From the NCBI GenBank assembly GCA_963787375.1, contig CAWBCR010000029.1, forward strand, positions 62,001-126,000: a stretch of 64,000 nt of DNA. The letters are read 5' to 3'. Positions 1 to 8,671 of this stretch are shown here, in pieces. The DNA is from CAWBCR01 sp963787375. Its GTDB lineage: Bacteria; Chloroflexota; Anaerolineae; Aggregatilineales; UBA3940. The position numbers were made by a program, and so were the translations under genes. Every line of letters begins with the position of its first letter. Position 1 is the stretch's first letter. The notes beneath the pieces were generated by a model. The model was not told where the DNA came from. It made no database searches and saw only the letters and a list, made by a program, of their open reading frames with translations.

Positions 1-679
1 CGCGTGGAGGAGCCTGTACCGAGTTCGGCGGGGTGGCTGCGCTGATCGCAACGGTGATGTTCGTGACCGACATCATCGTGCTGGTCGCGGGGGGCGCAGC
101 GCCCAGCACAGCGGAGGGGTGGTTCGCGCTGCTGCAGAACCACAGGGCCGCCGCGCTGTTTCAACTGTTCTTCACGGACCTCGTCGGCGTGGTCCTGATG
201 ACGCCGATCATCCTCGCGCTGTACCGTGCGCTGAAGCGGGCCAACGCCGCTTATTCGGCGCTGGCCGGTGCGCTGGCCATCACAGGCATCGCGCTCGTCT
301 TCGTCACGAATTCAAATTACACGCTGATCTACCTCAGCGACCAGTACGCGGCTGCGACCAGCCAGATCCAGCAAGCTCAGCTTCTAGCAGCAGCGGAGCA
401 GATGCTTACGGCAGGCACGTGGGGCACCGGCCCCCTGATGGCGGGCTTCTTTCTTGAGGCTGCGCTCGTGATCGTGTCGGCGATCATGCTGCGGGGTGAC
501 ATCTTCGACAAAAGGATCGGGTATCTGGGCATCGTGGCGCACGGCCTCGACCTGGCCCATCGATTGTGTTCCTGATCGCCGTACCCCTCTTCAACACGGA
601 CGTGGCGCTGGCGATAGGCACGCCGCTGCTGGCTGCTGGCGGCACGCTCCAGTTGATCTGGTACCCGCTGGTTGGCTGA
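1..679 (+). CDS. DUF4386-like integral membrane protein, 5'-partial and frameshifted
   Basis: The frame is open to the left window edge, so the N-terminus is probably missing; the first in-window start is a GTG at 33. About 180 residues follow with several hydrophobic segments separated by short loops, in the style of the DUF4386 membrane family, whose function is unknown. The frame breaks near 555-560; shifted by one base it continues cleanly (FLIAVPLF, then LLAAGGTLQLIWYPLVG) to a TGA at 677-679. A one-base sequence error is likelier than decay because the downstream frame stays hydrophobic and ends normally. The family call is moderate; the membrane location is firm. Confidence 0.5.
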
Positions 680-763
680 GGCTCTTGCGGTTGGGGCGTC
701 GCGCGCCCCAGCCGTCGTAGCCAGAAGCGGCGCGGCGAGGCTCAGGAGAGGATACATAAAGAC

Positions 764-793
764 GGGGCGATCCTCACGCCTGAGGATCGCCCC
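764..793 (-). terminator. Intrinsic-terminator-like hairpin downstream of gcvT
   Basis: A perfect 13-bp inverted repeat (GGGGCGATCCTCA and its complement) encloses a 4-base loop. It sits 25 bases past the gcvT stop and also lies in the gap after the plus-strand membrane gene, so it could serve both convergent genes. Confidence 0.75.
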
Positions 794-817
794 GCTGCAT
801 TGTCACGGCCCCGCTGC

Positions 818-1906
818 CTAGCGCCGGAAGGCGGGGATGTAGAAGGGCCGCTTGACGATCTTCGCCTTCTTGGCCACGTCGCGAATGATGACCTCGACCT
901 CCTTGCCCTGCTCGGCCAGGTCGCGCGGGATGAGCGCCATCGCCGCGTAGGATTCAACGGTCGGGGCGAACATGCCGGTCGTCACGTGGCCATGCTGCCC
1001 GTCGACGATCACGTCGTAGTGCTCGCGCGGGACGCCCCGGTCGACCATCTCCAGGCAGACCAGCTTGCGCGGCGGGCCTTCGAGCCGCTGCTTGAGCAGC
1101 GCGTCGCGGCCCACGAAGTCGCCCTTGTCGGTCTTGACGGCGAAGCCGAGGCCCGCCTCCAGCGGCGAGATGTCGGCGGTGATCTCGTGGCCATACAGCG
1201 GCAGGCACGGCTCGAAGCGCAGGCTGTCACGCGCGGCGAGGCCAATCGGCTTGACGCCGTGCGGCTCGCCCGCCTTGAGGATCGCGTTCCACACGTCGAC
1301 GGCCCTGTCGGCGTCGAAGAACAACTCGTAGCCCCACTCGCCGGTGTAGCCGGTGTTGCCAATCAGGCAGTCGACGCCGGCGACCTTGGCCCGCGTCGAG
1401 AAGTGGAAGGCGACTTTGCCCAGGTCGGCGTCGCAGATCGTCTGGAGCACCTGCTGCGCCTTCGGCCCCTGGAAGGCCAGCATGTAGGTCTCGGTCGAGA
1501 CGTCGGTGACGGTCACGTCGAAGCCGGGCGTGTGGGCCTGCATCCACTTCACGTCTTTCTTCAGGTTCGAGGCGTTGACCACCACGTAATAGTATTCGGG
1601 CAGGTGGTAGATGAAGATGTCGTCGACCGTGCCGCCGTCGTCGTAGCACAGCAGCGAATAGCCGGCCTCCCACTCCGTCAGCGCATCCACATCGCTGGTG
1701 ACGACGTACTGCAGGAACGCGAAGGCGTCCGGCCCGTCGACGATCACCTGGCCCATATGGTCGATGTCGAACAGGCCGGCGGCCATGCGCACGGTGGCAT
1801 GCTCTTCGAGCGGGCTGGTGTACTGGACGGGCATCTCCCACCCGGCGAAGGGCACCATGCGCGCGCCGAGCTTCACATGCGTGTCATATAACTGCGTGCA
1901 ATTCAC
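818..1906 (-). CDS. gcvT: Aminomethyltransferase, glycine cleavage system T protein
   Basis: Transfers the methylene carbon of H-protein-bound aminomethyl-lipoate to tetrahydrofolate, releasing ammonia, in cytoplasmic glycine cleavage. The 362-residue length matches the family (about 364). Visible family signatures are the N-terminal MVPFAGWEMPVQY, LFDIDHMGQ, NTGYTGEWGYELF and the C-terminal GHVTTGMFAPTVE (similar to the usual G.VTSG..SPT). I chose the GTG at 1906 because an AAAGGA box lies just upstream and translation then begins VNCTQLYDTHV, as in homologues; an ATG 14 codons earlier adds an unlikely MKAHRHATHTKGIP leader. No gcvH or gcvP is in the window, so the gene is separated from its partners here. 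The protein is intact. Confidence 0.93.
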   Translation of the reverse strand: MNCTQLYDTHVKLGARMVPFAGWEMPVQYTSPLEEHATVRMAAGLFDIDHMGQVIVDGPDAFAFLQYVVTSDVDALTEWEAGYSLLCYDDGGTVDDIFIYHLPEYYYVVVNASNLKKDVKWMQAHTPGFDVTVTDVSTETYMLAFQGPKAQQVLQTICDADLGKVAFHFSTRAKVAGVDCLIGNTGYTGEWGYELFFDADRAVDVWNAILKAGEPHGVKPIGLAARDSLRFEPCLPLYGHEITADISPLEAGLGFAVKTDKGDFVGRDALLKQRLEGPPRKLVCLEMVDRGVPREHYDVIVDGQHGHVTTGMFAPTVESYAAMALIPRDLAEQGKEVEVIIRDVAKKAKIVKRPFYIPAFRR

Positions 1907-1995
1907 AGGAATTCCTTTCGTGTGTGTGGCGTGTCGATGTGCCTTCATTATAAACGGGATCGAGGCGATGGGGGGAGGAGGTGGGAAGAAAGGGA

Positions 1996-2130
1996 AGAAG
2001 ATTCACCGCAAAGGCCGAGAGGAAGAAGGAAAGAGAAGACTAACCGCAGAGAACGCGGAGGGCGCAGAGAAGTAGGAAGGAGAAAGAGAGTTCACACGGA
2101 GAGCACAGAGGGCGCAGAGGAAGAAGGACG
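1996..2130. repeat. Dispersed ACCGCAGAG/GCGCAGAG repeat element, half-type
   Basis: Tandem degenerate units such as TTCACCGCAAAGGC, TAACCGCAGAGAACGCGGAG and GGGCGCAGAGG fill the gap between gcvT and the DUF362 gene. It shares its core with the elements at 27036, 31540, 33181, 36092 and 37434 but lacks their central CCACAGATTACACA palindrome, so it looks like one arm of that family. Confidence 0.8.
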
Positions 2131-2131
2131 G

Positions 2132-3272
2132 TTATTGCATGAGCACTTCCCGGATACGGGCGGCGTAAGTCTCGCTCGCGGCGTCGGCGGTGACCAGCGC
2201 GATCTGGTTGGGCGAGGTGACGCCCAACCCCAGCTCGACCGCCCGCCTGATCTGGTCCTGCTCGAAGATGCGGCCCCGGCTGACCTCCGGCGTGGTGCCG
2301 AACAACCGCAGGATCGCCACGCCGACCGCGTCGACGGCGATCCGGTCGGTGCCGGCCAGCATTACGCCGGTCTGCGCCAGCGTGCCGACCTCCGGCCCGC
2401 CGCTGACGAACGCCTCGACGCCGTCCAGCACGATCAGCGCCGGGCTGTAGGCGGTGTTGATCTCGGCGATCATCTCGCGCTGGTAAATGGAGTTGTGAAG
2501 CTCCGGCATGTAGTTGAGCCCCCACCACGCCCGGCCACCGGGCGGCGCGCCGGGCACGAAGCCGACCGAGTTCTTGAGCGACATCGTGAAGTGCCCGCCG
2601 AAGCGGTGGGTCTTGAGGCAGCAGGTCTCGACCACCGCCTCGCTGTCGAGCAGCAGGCGGGGCACGGCAAAGCCGTCCGCCCAGTGGAAGTCCGCGTCGG
2701 ATCTGGGCTACGTAGTCCGAGTCGGGCAGCGTGTCGAAGTCCACCACCTGAAAGCCAAGCTCAGCGGCCAGCCCGGCCACGCCTTTGCGCTGCATCACGC
2801 TGGCGGTCGTCGCCATGCCGCTGCGGTCGCCGAGCGTGATATCGCGCGCGCCCATGTTCTGCATCGCGCTGACCAGCGCGCGCAGCACGTCGGGATGCGT
2901 GGAGCCGGGCGTCGGATCGGCGCTGTTGAAGTTGGGCTTGAGCAGGACGCTTGCGCCGCTCAGCGGGCTGATGCCCAGCAGGTCCAGCGACTGTTGCACG
3001 CCTGCCGCGCGGTCGGTGGTGGCGATCAGCGCCACGCGCGCCAGCGGCGCCGACTCAGTCGGCGAGGGCAGCGCGGTCGGTTCAGCGGTGGGCGAGGGCG
3101 GGACGGTCGCAGGAGCCGGGGGAATGGTCGGCGAGAACGGTGGCGGGGTGGGGGGCAGGGGCATGATCGCGCCCTGCTGCTGCGCGGCGGGCGCGCAGGC
3201 ATCGAGCAGCGGCGACAGCGCCACCGCGCCCCCCAGCATCGACAGCCTGCGGCAGAACTCACGACGATTCAT
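2132..3272 (-). CDS. DUF362-domain lipoprotein, frameshifted
   Basis: An N-terminal MNRREFCRRLSMLGG (Tat-like twin arginine) leads to a lipobox-like LLDAC, then a Pro/Thr-rich linker to about residue 75, so the protein is probably exported and lipid-anchored. The following region (SVLLKPNFNSADP, ...GARDITLGDRSG) and the distal LKTHRFGGHFTMSLKN are typical of DUF362, a family of unknown activity often found beside ferredoxin domains; no Cys cluster is seen here. The frame breaks near 2690-2700: residues up to about DSDYVAQIRRG are in one frame and ADFHWADGFAVPRLLLDSE onward in another, running to the stop at 2132. The start has a good AAGGA box. The protein is probably intact in the cell. Confidence 0.75.
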
Positions 3273-3362
3273 GGCTGCTTCCTTAGCGACCCATGCCTGC
3301 GTGATCGATCGTCACAGACAGGATACCGCGTTATGGGCGGGCGGGCCAGCGGGCTCCGCCGA

Positions 3363-4358
3363 TTACGGATCGGCGGGCGCAGCCGGGGCCCAACTGGGCC
3401 AGTAGTCGCCCGCAGGGCTGTTGGTGAGGTTGGTCTGCTGGCTGCCGTCGGCGTTCATGATGAAGATGTCGAAATTGCCGCTGCGGTCGGACTGGAAGGC
3501 AATCTGGCTGCCATCCGGCGACCAGATGGGGTCTTCGTTGACCCTGCCCACACCGGCCAGCGCGATGTCACCCGTGCCATCGGCGTTCATGACGTGGATC
3601 TCTGACCGGCGGGTTTGCATATCGTACAACGTGTAGGCGATTCTCATGCCGTCGGGCGAATAGCGCGGGAAGACCTCGTCGGCGGGCGTGTGCGTCAGCG
3701 GCTGCAGGTCGCTGCCATCGGGGTTCATGGTGAAAACATCGTAATGCCCGTCGATCCGGCGGTTGAACAGGATCGTTGCGCCGTCGGGCGACCAGTTGGG
3801 GCGCATGCTGTCTGTCGGGGCGAAAGTGAGCTGCCGCAGGGCGCTGCCGTCGGCGTTCATCACGTAGATGATCCCGCAGTCCCAGGTGGCGCAGCCGAAA
3901 CGCGTGAAGGCGATCAACTGGCCGTCGGGGGACCAGTCGGGGTGATCGTCGTGGGCGGGGCTGTCGGTCAGACGGACGAGGCCACTGCCGTCGCTGTTCA
4001 TGACGTAGAGGGCCATGCTGCCGGATCGGTCGGATGCGAACGCGATCTTCGATCCGTCGGGCGAGAAGGCCGGGACCGTGTCGGCGGCGCTGTCTGAGGT
4101 CAGCCGCTGCAGGCCGCTGCTGTCAGGGTTGATCGTGTAGATGTCGGCCTGCTGCCCACCGGTTTCAGAGTAGAAGGCAATCGGCCCGTTGGAGGCCAGA
4201 GCGGGCACCGGTGGCAGGGGCGTGGCGGTGACGACCGGGGCGGAAGGTGCGCAGGCCGCCACGCCGATCGCGGCCAGCAACGTGGCAGCCGCTGCGAGCG
4301 TGAGGCGGCGTTTCTGCCGGGCTGATGCGAATAGCGTGTCGATGGGGTTTAACGTCAC
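3363..4358 (-). CDS. TolB-like PD40 beta-propeller lipoprotein
   Basis: A 331-residue protein with an N-terminal hydrophobic segment ending in a lipobox-like IGVAAC, so probably a surface lipoprotein. From about residue 57 it carries at least six PD40/WD40-like blades with the recurrent motif xxSPDGxxIAFxSDRxGxxxIYxMNxDGS. PD40 repeats form beta-propellers as in TolB, but no Tol-Pal genes lie nearby and the fold gives no substrate. The GTG start at 4358 follows AAGGAAGAG. A second propeller-like lipoprotein lies directly upstream on the same strand. Confidence 0.85.
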   Translation of the reverse strand: MTLNPIDTLFASARQKRRLTLAAAATLLAAIGVAACAPSAPVVTATPLPPVPALASNGPIAFYSETGGQQADIYTINPDSSGLQRLTSDSAADTVPAFSPDGSKIAFASDRSGSMALYVMNSDGSGLVRLTDSPAHDDHPDWSPDGQLIAFTRFGCATWDCGIIYVMNADGSALRQLTFAPTDSMRPNWSPDGATILFNRRIDGHYDVFTMNPDGSDLQPLTHTPADEVFPRYSPDGMRIAYTLYDMQTRRSEIHVMNADGTGDIALAGVGRVNEDPIWSPDGSQIAFQSDRSGNFDIFIMNADGSQQTNLTNSPAGDYWPSWAPAAPADP

Positions 4359-4473
4359 AGGACTCTTCCTTGCGGGGGGCGCGGCGGGAACCGCTGTCTG
4401 CGATACCTCGACTGTAAAGCAGGCCTCACACGTGGGGAAGGGTCAGCCGGACTATTTCCGTGCGACGATGAAA

Positions 4474-4501
4474 GCAGGGGCACGGCATGCCGTGCCCCTG
4501 C
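4474..4501. terminator. Terminator-like palindrome after the 4526-5731 gene
   Basis: A near-uninterrupted 28-base palindrome built on GCAGGGGCACGGCA and its complement lies 25 bases past the stop of the minus-strand gene. Similar GGGGCACGG hairpins recur at 20671, 28043 and 40678, so this is a common terminator style in this genome. Confidence 0.65.
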
Positions 4502-4525
4502 GAGCGGTCATCAGGCCCCGGCGGG

Positions 4526-5731
4526 CTACTGCCCCCAGTGGAAGGAGGTGGTGGCGGTGATGTTGAGCGGCAGTGCCGGCGAGCCGTCTGCCGGAAGCCA
4601 CAGCAGCGGCCCCGACACCCAGTCCTGGCCGCTGGCGTTGTTGAAGATCACCGCGCCCGTGGCGTCGGGGGCCCACAGCGCCTGTGGGATGAGGTACGAG
4701 TTGCTGCGCAGCATCTGGCGGTTGGTCACGCCGTCGGCGTCGCTGCGAGCCATTGTGATCAGCACGTTGCTGCCAGCGTCGTTGCCGTTGGCATCAGCGT
4801 AGAAGTAAAGCAGGCTGCCATCGGCGAGCGGGTGAGCGAAGCCAACCATGTGCAGCATGTTGTCGCTGGTGAAGCCCTGGACCAGCGTCACGCCGGTGCC
4901 GGTCGCGGCGTCGGCGCGCCACAGACCGGGGCTGATCATGCCAATCTGGGCACTGGACCAGTAGACGCTCTGCGAGTCGGACGACCACGCCATCGTGCAG
5001 CACACGATGCTGTTGTCGGGGTTGGTCAGTTGGACCGTCGCGCCGCTGGCGAGGTCGAGGATCATCTCGCCGCCAGCCTCCGGGTAGTAGGAGAAATCAA
5101 CCACCATCCGCGCGCCGTCCGGCGACCACACACCGGGCCGGTAGAAACGCACCTGGCTACCGGTGACATTCGCGCCGGGCGCGGGATAGGGATCGTTGGG
5201 GATGACCAGCGTCGACGCGCCGCTGGACAGGTCGAGGATGTTCACGCCGCCCAGCCCGTAGGCGAGCTTCGTGCCGTCCGGCGACCACGACGGGCTGTTG
5301 ACGGTCTGCATGACGTGCGATGCATCCGAGCCGTCGAGCGCCGGGCCGGTGACCAGCACCGTGCGCCCGCCGCCCATCGAGTCGGTATGGATCAGATCGT
5401 TGCCGGTGACATAGGCTAGGCTGCCGTCGGTGGGCGACACGGCGAAGTCGGTGACGGGCTGCGCCTCGCTGGTGATCTGCTGCGTCGTCACGCCGTCCGG
5501 CTCCATGCGCCAGATCTGCTGGCTGGCGTTGTCGATGTAGACCAGCGGCGCGGGCAGCACGCCCGGCACGGCGGTCGCCGCCGGGACCTCGGTCGGGGCA
5601 GGTGCCTCGACGGTCGGGGCACTCGTGGCGGCAGGCGGCGGGCTGGTCGGCTGACCGATGCCCGGCGCGTTGCAGGCCCATGCGGCCACAGCCAGGGCGG
5701 TTACCGCTAAAACACTCGTCAATCGCTTCAT
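4526..5731 (-). CDS. Secreted lipoprotein with degenerate beta-propeller repeats
   Basis: A 401-residue protein beginning MKRLTSVLAV with a signal peptide ending in AVAAWAC (lipobox-like), then a Pro/Ala/Thr-rich linker to about residue 50. The rest holds WSPDGTKLAYG, WSPDGARMVVDF, WSSDSQSVYWSS and WAPDATGAVIFN segments spaced like propeller blades, so it is probably a beta-propeller related to its neighbour at 3363. I preferred the ATG at 5731 (GAGGG box 5 bases upstream) to the ATG at 5743. No catalytic motif is visible. Confidence 0.78.
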   Translation of the reverse strand: MKRLTSVLAVTALAVAAWACNAPGIGQPTSPPPAATSAPTVEAPAPTEVPAATAVPGVLPAPLVYIDNASQQIWRMEPDGVTTQQITSEAQPVTDFAVSPTDGSLAYVTGNDLIHTDSMGGGRTVLVTGPALDGSDASHVMQTVNSPSWSPDGTKLAYGLGGVNILDLSSGASTLVIPNDPYPAPGANVTGSQVRFYRPGVWSPDGARMVVDFSYYPEAGGEMILDLASGATVQLTNPDNSIVCCTMAWSSDSQSVYWSSAQIGMISPGLWRADAATGTGVTLVQGFTSDNMLHMVGFAHPLADGSLLYFYADANGNDAGSNVLITMARSDADGVTNRQMLRSNSYLIPQALWAPDATGAVIFNNASGQDWVSGPLLWLPADGSPALPLNITATTSFHWGQ

Positions 5732-5821
5732 TCTATCCCTCACAGTGTCGTTCTGATTGCGAATTCAAGCTGCACATTGTGATAACGCGCAACGGCGCGC
5801 TCCGGTTCCACAGGTGGCGGG

Positions 5822-6466
5822 TCAATCGGCGGGAGGCCCCTCCGGCGCGGAGTCTCTGGGGATACCGCGCAGCGCCAGCGCCCACACGATCCACGCGCCC
5901 AGCAGGACGCTGAAGGCAACCAGCGTGACGCCGGTCGCCTGGATGGCGAGCGAGGGCGAGGAGCTGATCGCGTTGCCGGGATGCAGGACGTTGGGTGTCT
6001 TGAACAGCTCCCACAGCACAAATCCGCCCAGCAAGGCCTGCGCCAGCCCCCGCAGGCGTATGTAGCGCAGAAGGTAGGTCTCGCTTGCCGCCGCTGCGGC
6101 CACGATCACGTTCATCGCCGCGATCACGCGCGGCTCGTGCCAGTCGATCCCACCCCAGACCAGCGCCTGCGCGGCCAGGCTGACCGCGAACCCGGCGCTG
6201 TACAGCCCCAGCCCCACCAGGGTGAGGCGCTGCATCCAGACGGAAAGCGGTGCGCTGCCGGTGGCCAGCACGACCAGCCCCAGCAGGGCGGCCAGCAGCA
6301 GGCCGATCTCGCCGGCGCGGGTGAACGCGACGTGCACATACACGACCTTGACCGCCTGTCCGAGCGTCTGCTCGGCGGGCGACAGAACGACGACGAGGGC
6401 CATGGCGATCAGGATGCCCGCCAGGGCGATCCGGCGGGCGGCAGGCGAGGTGTAGAGGCGGGTCAC
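5822..6466 (-). CDS. CcmC/CcsA-like multi-pass membrane protein
   Basis: About 214 residues with roughly six predicted membrane segments. Two features recall the cytochrome c assembly (CcmC/CcsA) superfamily: VVYVHVAFTRAGE in an early helix, like the MYVHVP of CcmC, and WGGIDWHEPRV, a degenerate match to the WGxxWxWDxR haem-handling motif. If real, the protein would bind or pass haem at the outer face of the membrane, but no other ccm or ccs gene is near and key Trp/Asp positions differ. The GTG at 6466 avoids an improbable 22-residue polar leader. An unrelated membrane protein remains possible. Confidence 0.5.
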   Translation of the reverse strand: MTRLYTSPAARRIALAGILIAMALVVVLSPAEQTLGQAVKVVYVHVAFTRAGEIGLLLAALLGLVVLATGSAPLSVWMQRLTLVGLGLYSAGFAVSLAAQALVWGGIDWHEPRVIAAMNVIVAAAAASETYLLRYIRLRGLAQALLGGFVLWELFKTPNVLHPGNAISSSPSLAIQATGVTLVAFSVLLGAWIVWALALRGIPRDSAPEGPPAD

Positions 6467-6550
6467 GTGGAGGGCGGTCCTTTCATGGCTGCATGCGTAA
6501 TGGGATGATGATACCACATCGCGGCGGCCCAATTCGACCCGGAATCAAAA

Positions 6551-6578
6551 GCGGGCGGGATCGTGCGATCCCACCCGC
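6551..6578 (-). terminator. Family terminator hairpin, copy 1
   Basis: A 12-bp stem (GCGGGCGGGATC against GATCCCACCCGC, one G.T pair) with loop GTGC. On the minus strand it is followed by a T-run, as expected of an intrinsic terminator. Near-identical hairpins follow each secreted paralogue in this array. Confidence 0.85.
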
Positions 6579-6598
6579 CGAAGGTACGCACAGACGCG

Positions 6599-7480
6599 CT
6601 AGGGGAGGGTATAGCCGTGCGGGCTGCCGCCGCCGATGCCGCTCATGATAATGACGTAGCTCTTGCCTTCGGCGTCAGGCCCGTAGTTGACCTGCACCTC
6701 GCCGGTGGGCAGGATATACACGTCGAACAGCCCGACGCTCCTGATCAGCACCGGCGAGTCGGGCGGGTTGTCGAGGTAGCTGCCGAAATCGGCGGCGGTG
6801 ATGCTGAACAGGTACTGCCCCTCGCTGCTCGAGTTGATGGGCCACACGTCGATGCCGGCACCATCCGCGCCATGGTACAGCGCAAACTTGTCGTCGAAGA
6901 GGTTGCAGTTGATGCGGTCGTCGTCGCAGACGCGCGCCGGCGGCTCCTCAGCTTCCGATCCCTTGCCCGATGGGCTGTACATGTGCACGTTATCGAAGTA
7001 GACCGACCTCCCAGAGATGGTGGCTTCGTCGTACTCCGGCACCCTTTCGCTGAAGCGGCTGCCTGACGTGAACAGATAGCTGCCGACTACGCTAAGGTCG
7101 TTGACCAGCGTGACCTTAATAAACGGCGTGGGGGCCAGGGCAGGACCGCCGGCAGTGGCTGTCTCTAACGAGTAGTCAAATGCCAGCGTGTTCCACGAGC
7201 CAGCCGGGTTGTGGAAGTGCACCCAGCCCTCAAAGACGGATACGTAGCACTCCGGAGGATCGCCTGCCGCGTTGCCGGTGAGGGTTACTAATGCGCCGTC
7301 ATAGTCGGCGTCCAGGCCTGCATCTGCGAAGGCATCATCGCACCCGCCCTCCGTATAGCCGTCCCATGTGACCAGGATCGGCCCAGTACCCCCGGCACGC
7401 GCCGCGCCGACCCCTGCCACGGTCAGCGCGACCACGGCGATCAGGACTGCTGCCAGCAGGTAGAGGAATCGTCTGCTCAT
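6599..7480 (-). CDS. Secreted paralogue 1 of the 6.6-10.6 kb array
   Basis: A 293-residue exported protein of unknown function: signal peptide MSRRFLYLLAAVLIAVVALTV ending in AARA, an N-terminal region of about 160 residues that looks like a beta-sandwich and ends in SVYFDNVHMY, then a conserved C-terminal domain of about 95 residues beginning DDRINCNLFDDKFALYHG. That domain carries SSSEGQYLFSI, DFGSYLDNPP, VYILPTGEVQVNYGPDAEG and the tail GGGSPHGYTLP. The ATG at 7480 follows AGGAGAA. It is intact and closest in its C-terminus to the copies at 7669, 8672 and 9663. No cell-wall anchor motif is visible. Confidence 0.85.
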   Translation of the reverse strand: MSRRFLYLLAAVLIAVVALTVAGVGAARAGGTGPILVTWDGYTEGGCDDAFADAGLDADYDGALVTLTGNAAGDPPECYVSVFEGWVHFHNPAGSWNTLAFDYSLETATAGGPALAPTPFIKVTLVNDLSVVGSYLFTSGSRFSERVPEYDEATISGRSVYFDNVHMYSPSGKGSEAEEPPARVCDDDRINCNLFDDKFALYHGADGAGIDVWPINSSSEGQYLFSITAADFGSYLDNPPDSPVLIRSVGLFDVYILPTGEVQVNYGPDAEGKSYVIIMSGIGGGSPHGYTLP

Positions 7481-7620
7481 ATGTATTCTCCTGTCGTGTG
7501 GGTGAGTATTCGTTTCTCACCCGATGATATTCAAAAGGTATGCCGTTCCTGGAGCGCTGTCAATACGCTTTGTACGCTTTTTCACAGATTATTCATAAGC
7601 CGGGCAACCGGAATCAAAAA

Positions 7621-7648
7621 GCGGGCGGGATCATGCGATCCCACCCGC
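7621..7648 (-). terminator. Family terminator hairpin, copy 2
   Basis: The same stem as at 6551, with loop ATGC and a five-base A-run on the plus strand just before it (a T-run on the minus strand). It ends the broken paralogue 2. Confidence 0.85.
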
Positions 7649-7668
7649 CAAAGAGGCGTGAAGGCGCG

Positions 7669-8490
7669 CTAGGGCAGGGTGTAGCCGTGTGGGCTGCCGC
7701 CGCCGATGTCGCTCATGATGATGACGTAGGACTTGCCCTCGGCGTCAGGCCCGTAGTTGACCTGCACCTCGCCGGTGGTCAGCACGTAGACGCTGACATC
7801 GCCGACCTGCTTGATCAGCATGTTCTGGGCGGGTGGGTTGGTGAGGTAGCTGCCGAAGTCGGCAGCGTTGACGGTGAACAGGAACTGCCCCTCGCTGCTG
7901 CCGTCGACCATAAACACGTCGATGGCGGTGCCGTTGTCCGCGCCGTAAAGCACGATTTGGTCGTCGTACAGGTGGCAGTTGATGCGCGCGTCGGTGCAGG
8001 GCGTGGGCGTCGTGGCAGCCGGTAGCCCCGCCAGCCGAAGTTAGTCCGGTTGAGTAAGGGTATCTGTGGTTGGCCCATCCTCTGTGCAGTTTACCGACAG
8101 GGTGCTGGTGTAGACGAGGTGGCCGTTAACGAGGGTTTCGATCCGGAACTCAAACCTGGCCGGATATCCGGTAAAAGGCTCAAAAAACTCGTTGTAATGT
8201 AAACGAACCGGTGCCCGCCAACGCACCTGGACCGGACACGGTCTTCACACCATTGTGGAAATAGACGAGGTTGTACTCCCCCCGCCGCTGGCATATTCAC
8301 ATTCAACGGGTTGGTTTACGAATGGACCTCGACACGATCCGAGAGCTGACGGTCGCGCAGGAGGCATGGCGGGCGCAAATGCCCAGCGACGATAGTACGT
8401 CTGCGCCAGCGCCGGGACCACAGCGACGATGCCGCTGAGCACCAGCACGATCGCGGTCGTTGCAATTGAGCGAACCAGATGCTTGCTCAT
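7669..8490 (-). pseudogene. Secreted paralogue 2, disrupted
   Basis: The start at 8490 gives a signal peptide MSKHLVRSIATTAIVLVLSG ending in PALAQ, then an N-terminal region. The frame shifts near 8225-8275 (the coding signal moves via EYNLVYFHNGVK to VRLHYNEFFEPFTGYPARFE) and a TAA at 8041-8043 interrupts the last frame. Past that stop the same frame encodes the complete conserved C-terminal domain (DARINCHLYDDQIVLYGADN to GGGSPHGYTLP), nearly identical to paralogue 3. At least one frameshift plus an in-frame stop make this the most convincing pseudogene of the array, although sequence errors could explain part of it. Confidence 0.7.
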
Positions 8491-8624
8491 AGGATGTTAC
8501 CTGCTCAGTCCTTTATGTTGAGATTAAAACAAACAACGATCACTGAAATCACTGATCATAGCCTATTTAGACACTAGTTGTCAACAATTGCGCCATGTGG
8601 CGCAGTTCGACCGGGAATCAAAAA

Positions 8625-8652
8625 GCGGGCAGGATCGCACGATCCCACCCGC
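8625..8652 (-). terminator. Family terminator hairpin, copy 3
   Basis: GCGGGCAGGATC pairs with GATCCCACCCGC around loop GCAC, preceded on the plus strand by GGGAATCAAAAA. It follows paralogue 3 by 19 bases. Confidence 0.85.
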
Positions 8653-8671
8653 AAAGCAGCACGCAGAGGCG

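Noticed and set aside
800..1891. Long plus-strand open frame of 363 codons opposite gcvT, and similar frames opposite gdhA (11523-12698), PTS EIIC and other genes.
   Set aside because: GC-rich codon usage leaves stop-free antisense frames; their translations are Arg/Ala/His-rich and match nothing, while the opposite strand encodes clear families.
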